From contig NZ_QJKD01000009.1 of the NCBI RefSeq assembly GCF_003201875.1, forward strand, positions 124,001 through 188,000: DNA of 64,000 bases. Reading direction: 5' to 3'. Shown one piece after another: positions 8,754 to 17,038 of this stretch (its first letter is position 1; each line of letters starts with the position of its first letter). Position numbers and translations under genes: made by a program. The stretch comes from Hungatella effluvii. Lineage in GTDB: Bacteria; Bacillota; Clostridia; Lachnospirales; Lachnospiraceae. Under the pieces are notes generated by a model. The model saw only the letters and a list, made by a program, of their open reading frames with translations. It did not search any database and was not told the origin of the DNA.

Positions 8754-9620
8754 ATGAGAGTAGCGATTGTTACGGACAGTAACAGCGGAATTACACAGGA
8801 GCAGGGAAGACAGGCGGGAATCTATGTGGTTCCGATGCCCTTTATGATGGCTGGAGAGACGTATTTTGAGGATATCAGCCTTACACAGAAATCATTTTAT
8901 GAGAGGCTGGCGGAGGGCGCGGATATCTCCACGTCACAGCCGTCACCCGCGTCTCTGATCGACTTATGGAACGAGTTGTTAAAGGATCACGACTCTGTGA
9001 TTCACATTCCCATGTCCAGCGGCTTAAGCAGCTCCTGCGAGACGGCCCACGCGCTGGCCGCCGACTTTGGCGGAAAGGTGCTGGTGGTCAACAACCAGAG
9101 AATTTCTGTTACACAGCGGCAGTCCGTTCTCGAGGCGAAGGCCATGGCGGATCAGGGAATGAGCGCGGAAGAGATTAAGAGGGTGCTGGAAGAGACGGCC
9201 TTCGATTCTACCATCTATATTACGGTGGACACCCTGGAGTATTTAAAAAAGGGCGGCCGGATTACGCCGGCAGCAGCACTGCTGGGAACATTTTTGAAGA
9301 TTAAGCCGGTTTTGACGATTCAGGGAGAAAAACTGGATGCATTTGCCAAGGCGAGAACCATGAAGCAGGCAAAGAGTATGATGGTTACAGCCATTAAGAA
9401 GGATTTGGAGGAGCGTTTTTCCGATCCGGAGGGCGCGGCTGTCCATATGGCGGTAGCCCATACGGATAATGAGACGGCGGCTCTTGAATTTAAAAAGGAA
9501 CTGATGGAGCTGTTCCCGAAGGCCGGAGATATCTACGTGGACCACTTATCCTTAAGCGTATCCTGCCACATCGGACCGGGAGCGCTGGCCGTCGCCTGTA
9601 CGAAGAAGCTGTCTCTATGA
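8754..9620 (+). CDS. DegV family fatty-acid-binding protein
   Basis: A 288-aa DegV protein. The N terminus VAIVTDSNSGI, the SQPSPASL segment, the MSSGLSSSC motif and the LEYLKKGGRI motif are all typical. In Gram-positive bacteria DegV/FakB proteins bind fatty acids and, where FakA is present, present them for phosphorylation. No fakA gene is visible here, so assignment to FakB is inference. AAGGAG lies 9 bp before the ATG. The sensor kinase follows 28 bp downstream. Confidence 0.88.
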   Translation: MRVAIVTDSNSGITQEQGRQAGIYVVPMPFMMAGETYFEDISLTQKSFYERLAEGADISTSQPSPASLIDLWNELLKDHDSVIHIPMSSGLSSSCETAHALAADFGGKVLVVNNQRISVTQRQSVLEAKAMADQGMSAEEIKRVLEETAFDSTIYITVDTLEYLKKGGRITPAAALLGTFLKIKPVLTIQGEKLDAFAKARTMKQAKSMMVTAIKKDLEERFSDPEGAAVHMAVAHTDNETAALEFKKELMELFPKAGDIYVDHLSLSVSCHIGPGALAVACTKKLSL

Positions 9621-9648
9621 GCGGAACAGACCGGGAGGTGTGCTTAAG

Positions 9649-11094
9649 ATGTTCTTCCAGGTAAAACCGATTAAACTGAAACACACCGTAAGCTTAAGGC
9701 TGGTGCTGATCCTGTTCTTCCTGATCATCGGTCTGGCTCCCATGCTGATCCAGAATAAGATCATGCTGGGAACCTACAGGCAGAACCAGATCGACGCTCG
9801 GATTCAGGATATTCAGAACCAGTGCTCGATCCTGAGCAATAAGATGACGCGGGGCGGCTACCTGGTGAATGAACCCAGGGATACGCTGTTAGACAATGAG
9901 ATGTCCGTGAAAGCGGACATGTTCAATGGCAGAATTGTCATCGTCAATAAGAATTTCCGGATTGTTTCCGATACATTTTCGCTGTCTCTGGGCAAGCTGA
10001 ACGTATCGGAGGAGGTGATCCGATGCTTCAACGGGGAGAACAGCAGCAAGTATAATTCCGACAAGAATTACGCGGCTCTGACGATCCCGGTTTACTCCAA
10101 CAGCGAGGACAAGGTAATCGACGGTGTCATGATCGTGACTGCGTCTACCGAGGATCTGCTGACGAGGCTGTCCTCCGTGTCGGAAAAGGGCAGCTTCCTG
10201 CACCTTATGATATTTTCCATCCTGGCGATTCTCGTCGTGCTTCTCGTCAAGCTTCTGATGAACCCGTTTAAGGAGCTGCAGTGGAAGCTGAAACGGGTGG
10301 AGGAAGGCAACCTGGATGAGGAACTCTCCTCCAACGCGTATACGGAGACGCGGCAGATCACGGAATCGATCAGCAAGACGCTGAAAAAACTAAAGGCGGT
10401 GGATCAGTCAAGGGAGGAATTCGTATCGAATGTATCCCATGAGCTGAAGACGCCCATCACCTCCATCCGTGTTCTGGCGGATTCCCTGATGAGTATGGAT
10501 GACGTACCGGTGGAGCTGTACCGGGAATTTATGACGGATATTTCGGATGAGATCGACCGGGAGAGCAAGATTATCGACGACCTTCTGGCTCTTGTCCGTA
10601 TGGACAAGACGGCGGGGGCTGAGTTAAATATTGCGCAGGTAAATGTCAATGGACTGCTGGAACTGATTTTAAAGAGGCTCCGTCCAATCGCCGGAAAACG
10701 CAACGTGGAGCTGACCTTTGAGAGCATCCGTGAAGTGACGGCGGACGTGGACGAGGTAAAACTGTCCCTGGCTCTCAACAATCTGGTGGAAAACGCCATT
10801 AAATATAACGAGGAAGGCGGATGGGTGCGCGTCACTCTCGACGCGGATCACAAGTTTTTTTATGTCAAGGTGGCAGACTCCGGAATCGGCATATCGGAGG
10901 AATTCCAGGAGCACATATTTGAACGATTTTACCGCGTGGACAAGGCCCGTTCCAGGGAGACCGGGGGTACCGGCCTGGGGCTCGCCATTACGAAGAATAT
11001 TATCCTGATGCATCAGGGGGCGATCCGGCTTTCCAGCAAGGAAGGCGAGGGAACCACGTTTACCGTGAGAATCCCGCTCACCTATATTCCATAG
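9649..11094 (+). CDS. membrane sensor histidine kinase (orphan)
   Basis: A 481-aa kinase from ATG 9649, chosen because GGGAGG lies 10 bp upstream; a GTG at 9640 would overlap that site. Two TM segments (about 13-33 and 180-205) flank an extracellular domain. Then come HAMP, the H-box with His264 in SHELKTP, the N-box NNLVENAIKY, the G1 box DSGIGIS and the G2 box GGTGLGLAI. No response regulator is adjacent. The next gene is a GerMN lipoprotein 19 bp downstream, an arrangement like actinobacterial mtrB-lpqB. Confidence 0.9.
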   Translation: MFFQVKPIKLKHTVSLRLVLILFFLIIGLAPMLIQNKIMLGTYRQNQIDARIQDIQNQCSILSNKMTRGGYLVNEPRDTLLDNEMSVKADMFNGRIVIVNKNFRIVSDTFSLSLGKLNVSEEVIRCFNGENSSKYNSDKNYAALTIPVYSNSEDKVIDGVMIVTASTEDLLTRLSSVSEKGSFLHLMIFSILAILVVLLVKLLMNPFKELQWKLKRVEEGNLDEELSSNAYTETRQITESISKTLKKLKAVDQSREEFVSNVSHELKTPITSIRVLADSLMSMDDVPVELYREFMTDISDEIDRESKIIDDLLALVRMDKTAGAELNIAQVNVNGLLELILKRLRPIAGKRNVELTFESIREVTADVDEVKLSLALNNLVENAIKYNEEGGWVRVTLDADHKFFYVKVADSGIGISEEFQEHIFERFYRVDKARSRETGGTGLGLAITKNIILMHQGAIRLSSKEGEGTTFTVRIPLTYIP

Positions 11095-11113
11095 AAACAG
11101 GAGGACGTAATTT

Positions 11114-12073
11114 ATGAAACGATGGATATACAGTCTGCTCCTCCTGGTGCTTCTTGTCGTTCTGGCAGGCTGCCAGAGGAGAGACGGGAATGAGGAACAG
11201 ACGGAGGGAGTGTACCAGATCTACTATATGAATTCCTCCATGACGAGGCTGGAACCGCAGGACTATACGATGCCGCAGATGCCGGCGGATGGGACGGCCA
11301 CCGAGACGGACTGGAAGATCACCAATCTGATGGAGCAGCTCAAGACGGTGCCGCAGGATTTAGACCGCCAGTCGGCTGTCCCGGATAAAGTGGGATTTGA
11401 ACGGTATAAGCTGGAGGATACGGTACTCTACCTCTATTTTGACAATAATTACGCAATGATGAATCCGACAAGGGAGATATTATGCAGGGCCGCTCTCGTG
11501 CGGACACTGACCCAGGCGGAGGGAGTGGACTATGTGGCCATCTATACGGCGGAACAGCCTTTGATGGACAGCACCGGCGTGCCGGTGGGCGCCATGACAG
11601 GGGCCGATTTTATCGATAATATCAGCAATGTCAACGCGTTTGAGAAGACGGAGCTGACCCTGTATTTTGCGGACAGCACCGGGGAAAAACTGGTGAAAGA
11701 GCAGCGGGAGGTCGTACATAACGTGACCACCTCACTGGAGAAGCTGGTGGTGGAACAGCTGATCGCCGGGCCGGACAGGCCGGGAATAGGCGCGACGCTT
11801 CCAAAGGATACGAAGCTGTTAAACGTATCGGTCAATGAAAACGTCTGTTATTTGAATTTTGACGCATCATTTTTAAATAATTCGCTGGATGTTAAGGAAT
11901 ATATCCCAATCTATTCCATTGTGAATTCTCTGGCTGCGGTTTCGTCTGTCAATAAAGTACAGATCGCGGTCAATGGTTCCCAGGATGTGATGTTCCGGGA
12001 TTCCATTTCCTTAAACCAGCTGTTTGAACGTAACTTGGATTACAACGCGGAGAACGAGGACAGTCCGCAGTAA
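11114..12073 (+). CDS. GerMN-domain lipoprotein
   Basis: A 319-aa protein with a lipoprotein signal: a hydrophobic stretch ending in LAGC (Cys20). Two GerMN-like domains follow (about 85-150 and 185-300), each with the YLNFD-type strand. GerM in Bacillus is involved in sporulation and germination, and the actinobacterial LpqB uses the same domain to modulate the MtrB kinase. Here the gene directly follows a sensor kinase and precedes comEC, so a role in kinase modulation or cell-envelope assembly is inferred. Confidence 0.85.
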   Translation: MKRWIYSLLLLVLLVVLAGCQRRDGNEEQTEGVYQIYYMNSSMTRLEPQDYTMPQMPADGTATETDWKITNLMEQLKTVPQDLDRQSAVPDKVGFERYKLEDTVLYLYFDNNYAMMNPTREILCRAALVRTLTQAEGVDYVAIYTAEQPLMDSTGVPVGAMTGADFIDNISNVNAFEKTELTLYFADSTGEKLVKEQREVVHNVTTSLEKLVVEQLIAGPDRPGIGATLPKDTKLLNVSVNENVCYLNFDASFLNNSLDVKEYIPIYSIVNSLAAVSSVNKVQIAVNGSQDVMFRDSISLNQLFERNLDYNAENEDSPQ

Positions 12074-12090
12074 ACAGGAGGAAAGTATTT

Positions 12091-14592
12091 ATAAAACGTC
12101 CATTATGTCTGATAGCAGGGGGATTCGTACTTGGAGAGACCGTCGTTCTGCTTTCTCTGACATCAGGACTTCTGATTCCGGCGCTTCTGGCGGCGGGAAC
12201 AGGTGCAGTATGCTTAAAAAGGAGGAGCAAAGGTGCCGTGTGGCTGCCTGTGTTCCTCCTTTTTGTGCTGCTTGGAATGGGGCGGGCAGGGGATACAAAG
12301 CAGAAATGGGAGATGCGGGAACGGGCCTGTATGGATATGGCCGGCATTTTTTCAGAACTGCATGGACGGGTGAGTGCGGTGGAGGAGTCTGAGGGAAAGG
12401 TACAGATTACGCTTGAGGAGAATGTGGTGCGGCCGCTGGCTGGGGGCGGAGAGGGCCGGTCCTTCAGCATGAGCCGGCAGATTCCTTGTGTACTGGTATC
12501 GTGGAAAACGGATGCGACGGAAGATATGCCGGACGCCCGGGACTTTAAGATTGGCAGTAATGTTACTGTGAGAGGCAAGCTGGAGTTATTTGCACGCGCC
12601 AGGAATCCGGGAGAGTTTGATTCCAGGAGTTATTACCGCGGACAGGGAGTGGACTGCCGCATGTACGGGGAAGAAGCGGAGATTTCGGGAGGAGACGTCT
12701 CCCCGCTTCCGGAGCTTTTGCGGCAAATCCGGGAAAAGGCGAAGCAGAATATTATGAGATCTGCGGCGGCGGAAGACGCGGGTATCTTTTCTGCGGCCGT
12801 TTTGGGGGATAAGAAAGCGCTGGACAGCGAGATCAGGGATTTATATCAGAAGAACGGTATCGCCCATCTGCTGGCCATCAGCGGCCTTCATTTATCAATT
12901 ATCGGAATGGGGGGATATAAGCTGTTAAGAAAAGCCGGTTTAGGCTATAAAGGAGCCGGACTGGCGGGAACTGCTTTTATCTTCTGCTACGGCGCGATGA
13001 CCGGCGGATCACCTTCCGTGGTGCGGGCCGTCGTCATGATGAGCACCGGTTTCCTGGCTTCTTATCTGGGAAGGACCTACGATCTTCTGTCGGCGCTGTC
13101 CCTGGCGCTTCTGATGCTGGTATGGGAAACACCGGAGCTTTTGACGCAGGGAGGTGTTCAGCTGTCGTTCGGCGCTGTCTTTGCCGTGGGAAGTGTGCTT
13201 CCTGTCATTCAGGATTATCTGGGAAAGGGACGAAAGATTCTGGGCGCGCTGGCGGTGAGCGCTGCGATTCAGCTGGTGACGCTCCCGGTAATTCTGTGGG
13301 ATTTCTTTCAGTTCCCTGTTTACGGAATTTTCCTGAATCTGCTGGTGATCCCGCTGATGGGAGGCGTCATATGCTCCGGGATCGGGACGGCTCTGCTGGG
13401 CGGGATTTCCTATAAGGCGGGTGCGCTGGCCGCGGGAACCGGTCACTATATACTGCGGTTTTATGGATGGCTCTGCCATGGGACGGAACGCCTTCCGTAT
13501 CATACGCTGGTGATGGGAAGGTCGGCTGCTGCGGCTGTGATTCTTTATTATATGGTGCTGCTGGTGGTGCTGATCGGGATGAAGAGAGCGGTAGGGAAGA
13601 GAGACGAGGCGGAAAAAAAGAGAGAAGAGGTAAAAGAGAAACAAGAGGTAAAAGAGAGAGAAGAGGTAAAAGGGGGAATAGAAGGAGACGAAATAATTGG
13701 AATGGCCGAAAAATCCCGCCCAATATGGCTGAGAACGGCCCTGTTTTTCTGTATCTGCGTATTTCTGCCCTGTATTCTGATGCCGCGCCCTGTTGACGGG
13801 ATGGAGATTCTGTTTCTGGATGTGGGACAGGGGGATGGAATTCTGCTTCGTTCCGGCCGCGGCGCCATGCTGATAGATGGGGGGAGTACCTCGGAGAAGA
13901 AGCTGGGAGAGTACCGGCTGGAGCCGTGCCTGAAGAGCTGTGGGGTATCGGTGATTGAGTATGCCTTTGTCAGTCATGGCGACCTGGACCATATAAGCGG
14001 TGTCCGCTATCTTCTGGAGTCCTGTGAGGAGATCGAGATACGCAATCTGCTTCTGCCCTGCCAGGGAAGGGAAGATGATGCGCTCCTAAGCCTTGCTGAA
14101 CTGGCCAGGGCCAGGGGGACAAAAGTATCATTGATTGAAGCTGGAGATAGCTTTTATATGGAAGGGATCGGCGTGACCTGTCTCTATCCGGGAATTTCTG
14201 ATCTGCCTGCGGATAAGAACGAGGAGTCCGAGGTATTGAAGGTGGACTATGGAAATTGCCATATTTTATTTACCGGAGATATGAGCGGCGAGGGAGAGCT
14301 GCGTCTTTTGTCTGCCTTATCGGAAAAACCGGGCGTGCTTTCGGAGATTCAGATATTGAAAACTGCTCACCATGGTTCCCGGTTTTCTTCCGGAGAGACA
14401 TTTTTAGACGCCCTGGGCGTTAAATGGGCGGTGATTTCCTATGCGGAAGGGAATTCCTACGGCCATCCTCATAAGGAGGTGCTGGAACGTCTGGGTGACC
14501 GAAGCGTGAAAATCTATGGAACGGCGGAAAGGGGAGCGATTACGATGAAGACGGATGGGAAAAGGGTGAGGTGGAAGGCGTTTTTGGATTGA
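12091..14592 (+). CDS. comEC: ComEC/Rec2 DNA-uptake channel, probable AUA start
   Basis: ComEC forms the membrane channel for single-stranded DNA uptake. The frame of the conserved protein is open from 12091: AGGAGG (12076-12081), nine bases, then ATA followed by codons giving KRPLCLIAGG, a typical ComEC N terminus. No ATG, GTG or TTG occurs in frame between there and GTG 12238, which would remove the first two membrane segments. The 833-aa product has an N-terminal OB-like region, the competence domain (LLAISGLHLSIIG), many TM helices, and a C-terminal metallo-beta-lactamase domain (LDVGQGDG, SHGDLDH). A Lys/Glu-rich repeat links the two halves. Confidence 0.85.
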   Translation: MKRPLCLIAGGFVLGETVVLLSLTSGLLIPALLAAGTGAVCLKRRSKGAVWLPVFLLFVLLGMGRAGDTKQKWEMRERACMDMAGIFSELHGRVSAVEESEGKVQITLEENVVRPLAGGGEGRSFSMSRQIPCVLVSWKTDATEDMPDARDFKIGSNVTVRGKLELFARARNPGEFDSRSYYRGQGVDCRMYGEEAEISGGDVSPLPELLRQIREKAKQNIMRSAAAEDAGIFSAAVLGDKKALDSEIRDLYQKNGIAHLLAISGLHLSIIGMGGYKLLRKAGLGYKGAGLAGTAFIFCYGAMTGGSPSVVRAVVMMSTGFLASYLGRTYDLLSALSLALLMLVWETPELLTQGGVQLSFGAVFAVGSVLPVIQDYLGKGRKILGALAVSAAIQLVTLPVILWDFFQFPVYGIFLNLLVIPLMGGVICSGIGTALLGGISYKAGALAAGTGHYILRFYGWLCHGTERLPYHTLVMGRSAAAAVILYYMVLLVVLIGMKRAVGKRDEAEKKREEVKEKQEVKEREEVKGGIEGDEIIGMAEKSRPIWLRTALFFCICVFLPCILMPRPVDGMEILFLDVGQGDGILLRSGRGAMLIDGGSTSEKKLGEYRLEPCLKSCGVSVIEYAFVSHGDLDHISGVRYLLESCEEIEIRNLLLPCQGREDDALLSLAELARARGTKVSLIEAGDSFYMEGIGVTCLYPGISDLPADKNEESEVLKVDYGNCHILFTGDMSGEGELRLLSALSEKPGVLSEIQILKTAHHGSRFSSGETFLDALGVKWAVISYAEGNSYGHPHKEVLERLGDRSVKIYGTAERGAITMKTDGKRVRWKAFLD
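13625..13672 (+). repeat. 18-bp tandem repeat inside comEC
   Basis: The 12-13-base core AAGAGGTAAAAG recurs at 13625, 13643 and 13661, a period of 18 bp, encoding six-residue units such as EEVKEK and QEVKER between the membrane part and the metallo-beta-lactamase domain. Confidence 0.8.
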
Positions 14593-14608
14593 GAGCGGTT
14601 TTTGTTCG

Positions 14609-14637
14609 TTGACGCATCGGAATTCCCTTAGTATAAT
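14609..14637 (+). promoter_or_regulatory. sigma-A promoter for holA
   Basis: TTGACG (14609-14614), a 17-bp spacer and a perfect TATAAT (14632-14637) lie 40 bp before the holA start. This indicates that holA is transcribed independently of comEC. Confidence 0.85.
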
Positions 14638-14676
14638 GGTACCAGTGACGAAAGGCAGGTAGAAAGGAAAGACATC

Positions 14677-15648
14677 ATGCAGAATCTCACTCAGGATATT
14701 AAAAATCATAGCTTCAAACCGGTGTATTTGCTGTACGGCGATGAGGCATTTTTAAAAAACAGCTATAAAAACCAGATGAGAACCGCCATATCCGGCGATG
14801 ATACCATGAATTATAACTATTTCGAGGGGAAGGGGCTGGATTTGAACGAACTCATCAGTCTTGCAGACACAATGCCTTTCTTCTCGGAAAAACGTCTGAT
14901 TATGGTCGAGGACAGTGGATTCTTCAAGGGTGCGTCAGACGAGCTGGTCGCTTATTTGCCCCAGATGCCGGATACGACCTGCATCATTTTTGTGGAATCT
15001 GAAGTGGACAAGCGCAGCCGGATGTTCAAAAAGGTGAAGGAAATCGGCTATGCGGCGGAGATGGCCAGACAGGATTTTGCACAGCTTTCCAGGTGGGCAG
15101 GAGGAATTCTGGCCAGAGAGGGAAAGAAGATTACCGGGCGCACCATGGAGCTTCTCTTAAATATGACCGGAGATGATATGGAAAATATACGGATGGAGCT
15201 GGAAAAACTGGTAAGCTTCACTATGGGGCGCGACGTGATTACGGACGAGGATGTGGAAGCGATCTGTACAGTTCGTGTGACCAATAAGATATTTGATATG
15301 GTGACAGCCATTGTGAACCGTCAGACGAAAAAGGCCATGGATTTGTACGAAGACTTACTTACGCTCAAGGAACCGCCGATGAGAATTCTGTTTCTGATTG
15401 CCAGACAGTTTAATCAGATTCTGCAGGTGAAGGAACTGATGGCAAAGGGGATGGATAAAGGGGCCATCGCCTCCCGAATCAAGGTGCCGCCGTTTGTGGC
15501 AGGCAAGATGATGCCCCAGGCCAAGACATTTACCCGAGAGCAGATTCTTTCCTGTGTGACCCAGTGCGTGGAAGCGGAAGAAGCGGTTAAGACCGGGCGG
15601 CTGAATGACCGGATGGCGGTCGAACTGCTGATTACAAGAAAATTTTAA
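14677..15648 (+). CDS. holA: DNA polymerase III delta subunit
   Basis: A 323-aa HolA/YqeN protein, the clamp-loader subunit that opens the beta sliding clamp. The N terminus has the family pattern PVYLLYGDEAFLKNSY, and the AAA+-like fold continues through domain II, followed by the helical domain III (LFLIARQFNQILQVKEL). AGAAAGGA precedes the ATG. The comEC-holA-rpsT order is the same as in Bacillus subtilis, with sod and an RNA locus inserted here. Confidence 0.93.
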   Translation: MQNLTQDIKNHSFKPVYLLYGDEAFLKNSYKNQMRTAISGDDTMNYNYFEGKGLDLNELISLADTMPFFSEKRLIMVEDSGFFKGASDELVAYLPQMPDTTCIIFVESEVDKRSRMFKKVKEIGYAAEMARQDFAQLSRWAGGILAREGKKITGRTMELLLNMTGDDMENIRMELEKLVSFTMGRDVITDEDVEAICTVRVTNKIFDMVTAIVNRQTKKAMDLYEDLLTLKEPPMRILFLIARQFNQILQVKELMAKGMDKGAIASRIKVPPFVAGKMMPQAKTFTREQILSCVTQCVEAEEAVKTGRLNDRMAVELLITRKF

Positions 15649-15682
15649 GACGTTGAGTAGTCTTTATGGCGGAATGAAAAAG

Positions 15683-15729
15683 AAAAAAAGGAAGGAAGAT
15701 ACCGTTGATGGTATGCTTCCTTCCTTTTT
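15683..15729. terminator. bidirectional terminator between holA and sod-like gene
   Basis: The run AAAAGGAAGGAAG (up to 15698) pairs with CTTCCTTCCTTTT (15716-15728), with inner ATACC/GGTAT. A- and T-tracts on both sides allow use from both strands. Confidence 0.88.
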
Positions 15730-15753
15730 CTATACAAATTGAGATATTGAATT

Positions 15754-16395
15754 TTATTGCATCTGAAAACATGCCATATAACGCTGGCCTGCCTGTTCCC
15801 AATTTATTACATGGAATAAATCGTCGATATAGTCGGCTCTGAGATTGTAGTGCTTTAAATAGTAGGCGTGTTCCCAGACATCGAGATTGAAGACGGGGCA
15901 CAAGCCCAGTGGGAGCGGAGTATCCTGATTTTTCGTGGTAGTAATCATGAGAGAACCATCTGCGGCGACTACCAGCCAGGCGTATCCGGAGCCGAAGACG
16001 GATAACGCGGCCTCCTTAAACTTCTTTAAAAAGGCGTCAAGACTTCCGTATTCCCTGCGGATGGCATCGGCCAGTGCTCCGGTTGGCATTTGGTTCGAAG
16101 CGGGAGCCAGGCCGGTGAAGTAGAGCAGGTGGTTGTAAACTCCGCCGCCGTTATTTCGTACCGCTGTCTGGATCTCCTCAGGAAGGCTGGCAATATTGTA
16201 TATAAGCTGTTCCAGCGTCCAGTTATGAAAACGGGAATAATCAGCCAGCGCCTTGTTAAGGTTGTCAACGTAGGTCTGAAGATGACGGTCGTGGTGAAGC
16301 TTCATGGTCTTTTCATCAATATAGGGTTCGAGTGCCTGATAGGCGTATGGCAGCGGGGGATTGGTGAATGGATAATGATAAGTTAGATTGGTCAA
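15754..16395 (-). CDS. iron/manganese superoxide dismutase-like protein, altered first metal ligand
   Basis: A 213-aa protein of the Fe/Mn-SOD family. The C-terminal metal motif DVWEHAYY (Asp172, His176) and the NHLLYF motif (His89) are present, and LHHDRHLQTY matches the N-terminal helix. However, the position that is the first His ligand in E. coli SodB and B. subtilis SodA (the PHI motif) reads PYID, with Tyr25 (codon TAT). SOD activity is therefore not certain; it may be a clostridial SOD-like subfamily. It shares a terminator with holA. A 31-nt GC-rich hairpin lies in its upstream region. Confidence 0.85.
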   Translation of the reverse strand: MTNLTYHYPFTNPPLPYAYQALEPYIDEKTMKLHHDRHLQTYVDNLNKALADYSRFHNWTLEQLIYNIASLPEEIQTAVRNNGGGVYNHLLYFTGLAPASNQMPTGALADAIRREYGSLDAFLKKFKEAALSVFGSGYAWLVVAADGSLMITTTKNQDTPLPLGLCPVFNLDVWEHAYYLKHYNLRADYIDDLFHVINWEQAGQRYMACFQMQ

Positions 16396-16470
16396 GGGTA
16401 ACGTCCTTATGCGCTTTTTCTATCATATGCTGGCGGGAAGCGTGCAGTGAGAAGTGTTTTCTTTTTTAAA

Positions 16471-16501
16471 GGGCGGAGGAGGAGAAGGATAACCTCCGCC
16501 C
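16471..16501. other. GC-rich hairpin upstream of sod-like gene
   Basis: GGGCGGAGG (16471-16479) pairs perfectly with CCTCCGCCC (16493-16501) around a 13-nt loop. On the minus strand it would be in the sod leader and is followed by TTTAAAAAAG, so it could be a leader attenuator or operator. There is no clean U-tract. Confidence 0.55.
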
Positions 16502-16590
16502 CTGGGGGGATGAGCTGCAAAATACAACTCACTTTAATAACGTATATAGTTTCTGTTTGTGATGCATTTTTTTGAAATAGACAAAATGTT

Positions 16591-16619
16591 TTAAAAGTAG
16601 AGCAAGATTGTGATAAAAT
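16591..16619 (+). promoter_or_regulatory. extended -10 promoter for the structured RNA candidate
   Basis: TTAAAA (16591-16596), a 17-bp spacer, and TGATAAAAT (16611-16619), an extended -10. The predicted transcription start is near 16626. Confidence 0.5.
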
Positions 16620-16625
16620 AGATTG

Positions 16626-16985
16626 AACTATAAGATAAATAAGGCGTTATAAGCTATTTCCTTATGAGAGTGACCGTTTTAACCGTGGGACTGGACCGTT
16701 GCTCATGCCAGGCGCACAAGAATGGAAAGCTGGCTGCTTCGGTCCATTAGGCCCGGCTTAACTGCATGGATCTGGGACGGCATCTGATCCAGGAGACGAG
16801 GCTCCCAACGAATCGCGTGATCCGGCATTGCGACGTCAAATGAAGTGGTGCCCACGCAAGAGGGTGGACAGCCCGGAAGGCTGATCTGGCAGCATATGGG
16901 GGCATTACTGGTTACGAATAATTTAAGACAGGGAATCTCGTGGTACAGTGGACAGAATAATCACGACTTGTCACCTTTGTCCTCT
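16626..16985 (+). ncRNA. structured non-coding RNA candidate (raiA-motif-like guess)
   Basis: This GC-rich block has no plausible ORF, in contrast to the AT-rich flanks. Visible pairings include GTGACC 16670-16675 with GGTTAC 16910-16915 (long range), GGACC 16693-16697 with GGTCC 16741-16745, TGGATC 16767-16772 with GATCCA 16786-16791, GACG/TCGC 16795-16816 with GCGACGTC 16830-16837, CCAC/GTGG 16852-16867, and CAGCC-CGGAA-GGCTG 16869-16883. Nested and long-range helices like these indicate a compact folded RNA. Its size and clostridial setting make the raiA motif my first guess, but this is unconfirmed. It is not tmRNA, RNase P or SRP RNA by motif. The 3' end is approximate. Confidence 0.6.
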
Positions 16986-17038
16986 CTCTGCATATAATAA
17001 ATTATAATTTAACATATATAAAAAAGGGGAAATAAATT

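Noticed and set aside
12238..12240. GTG 12238 as the comEC start
   Set aside because: It would remove conserved N-terminal membrane segments and has a poor upstream context compared with AGGAGG at 12076.
13009..13992. 327-codon ORF antisense to comEC
   Set aside because: It has low-complexity, His/Arg/Gln/Ser-rich translation with no domain and lies opposite a well-conserved gene.
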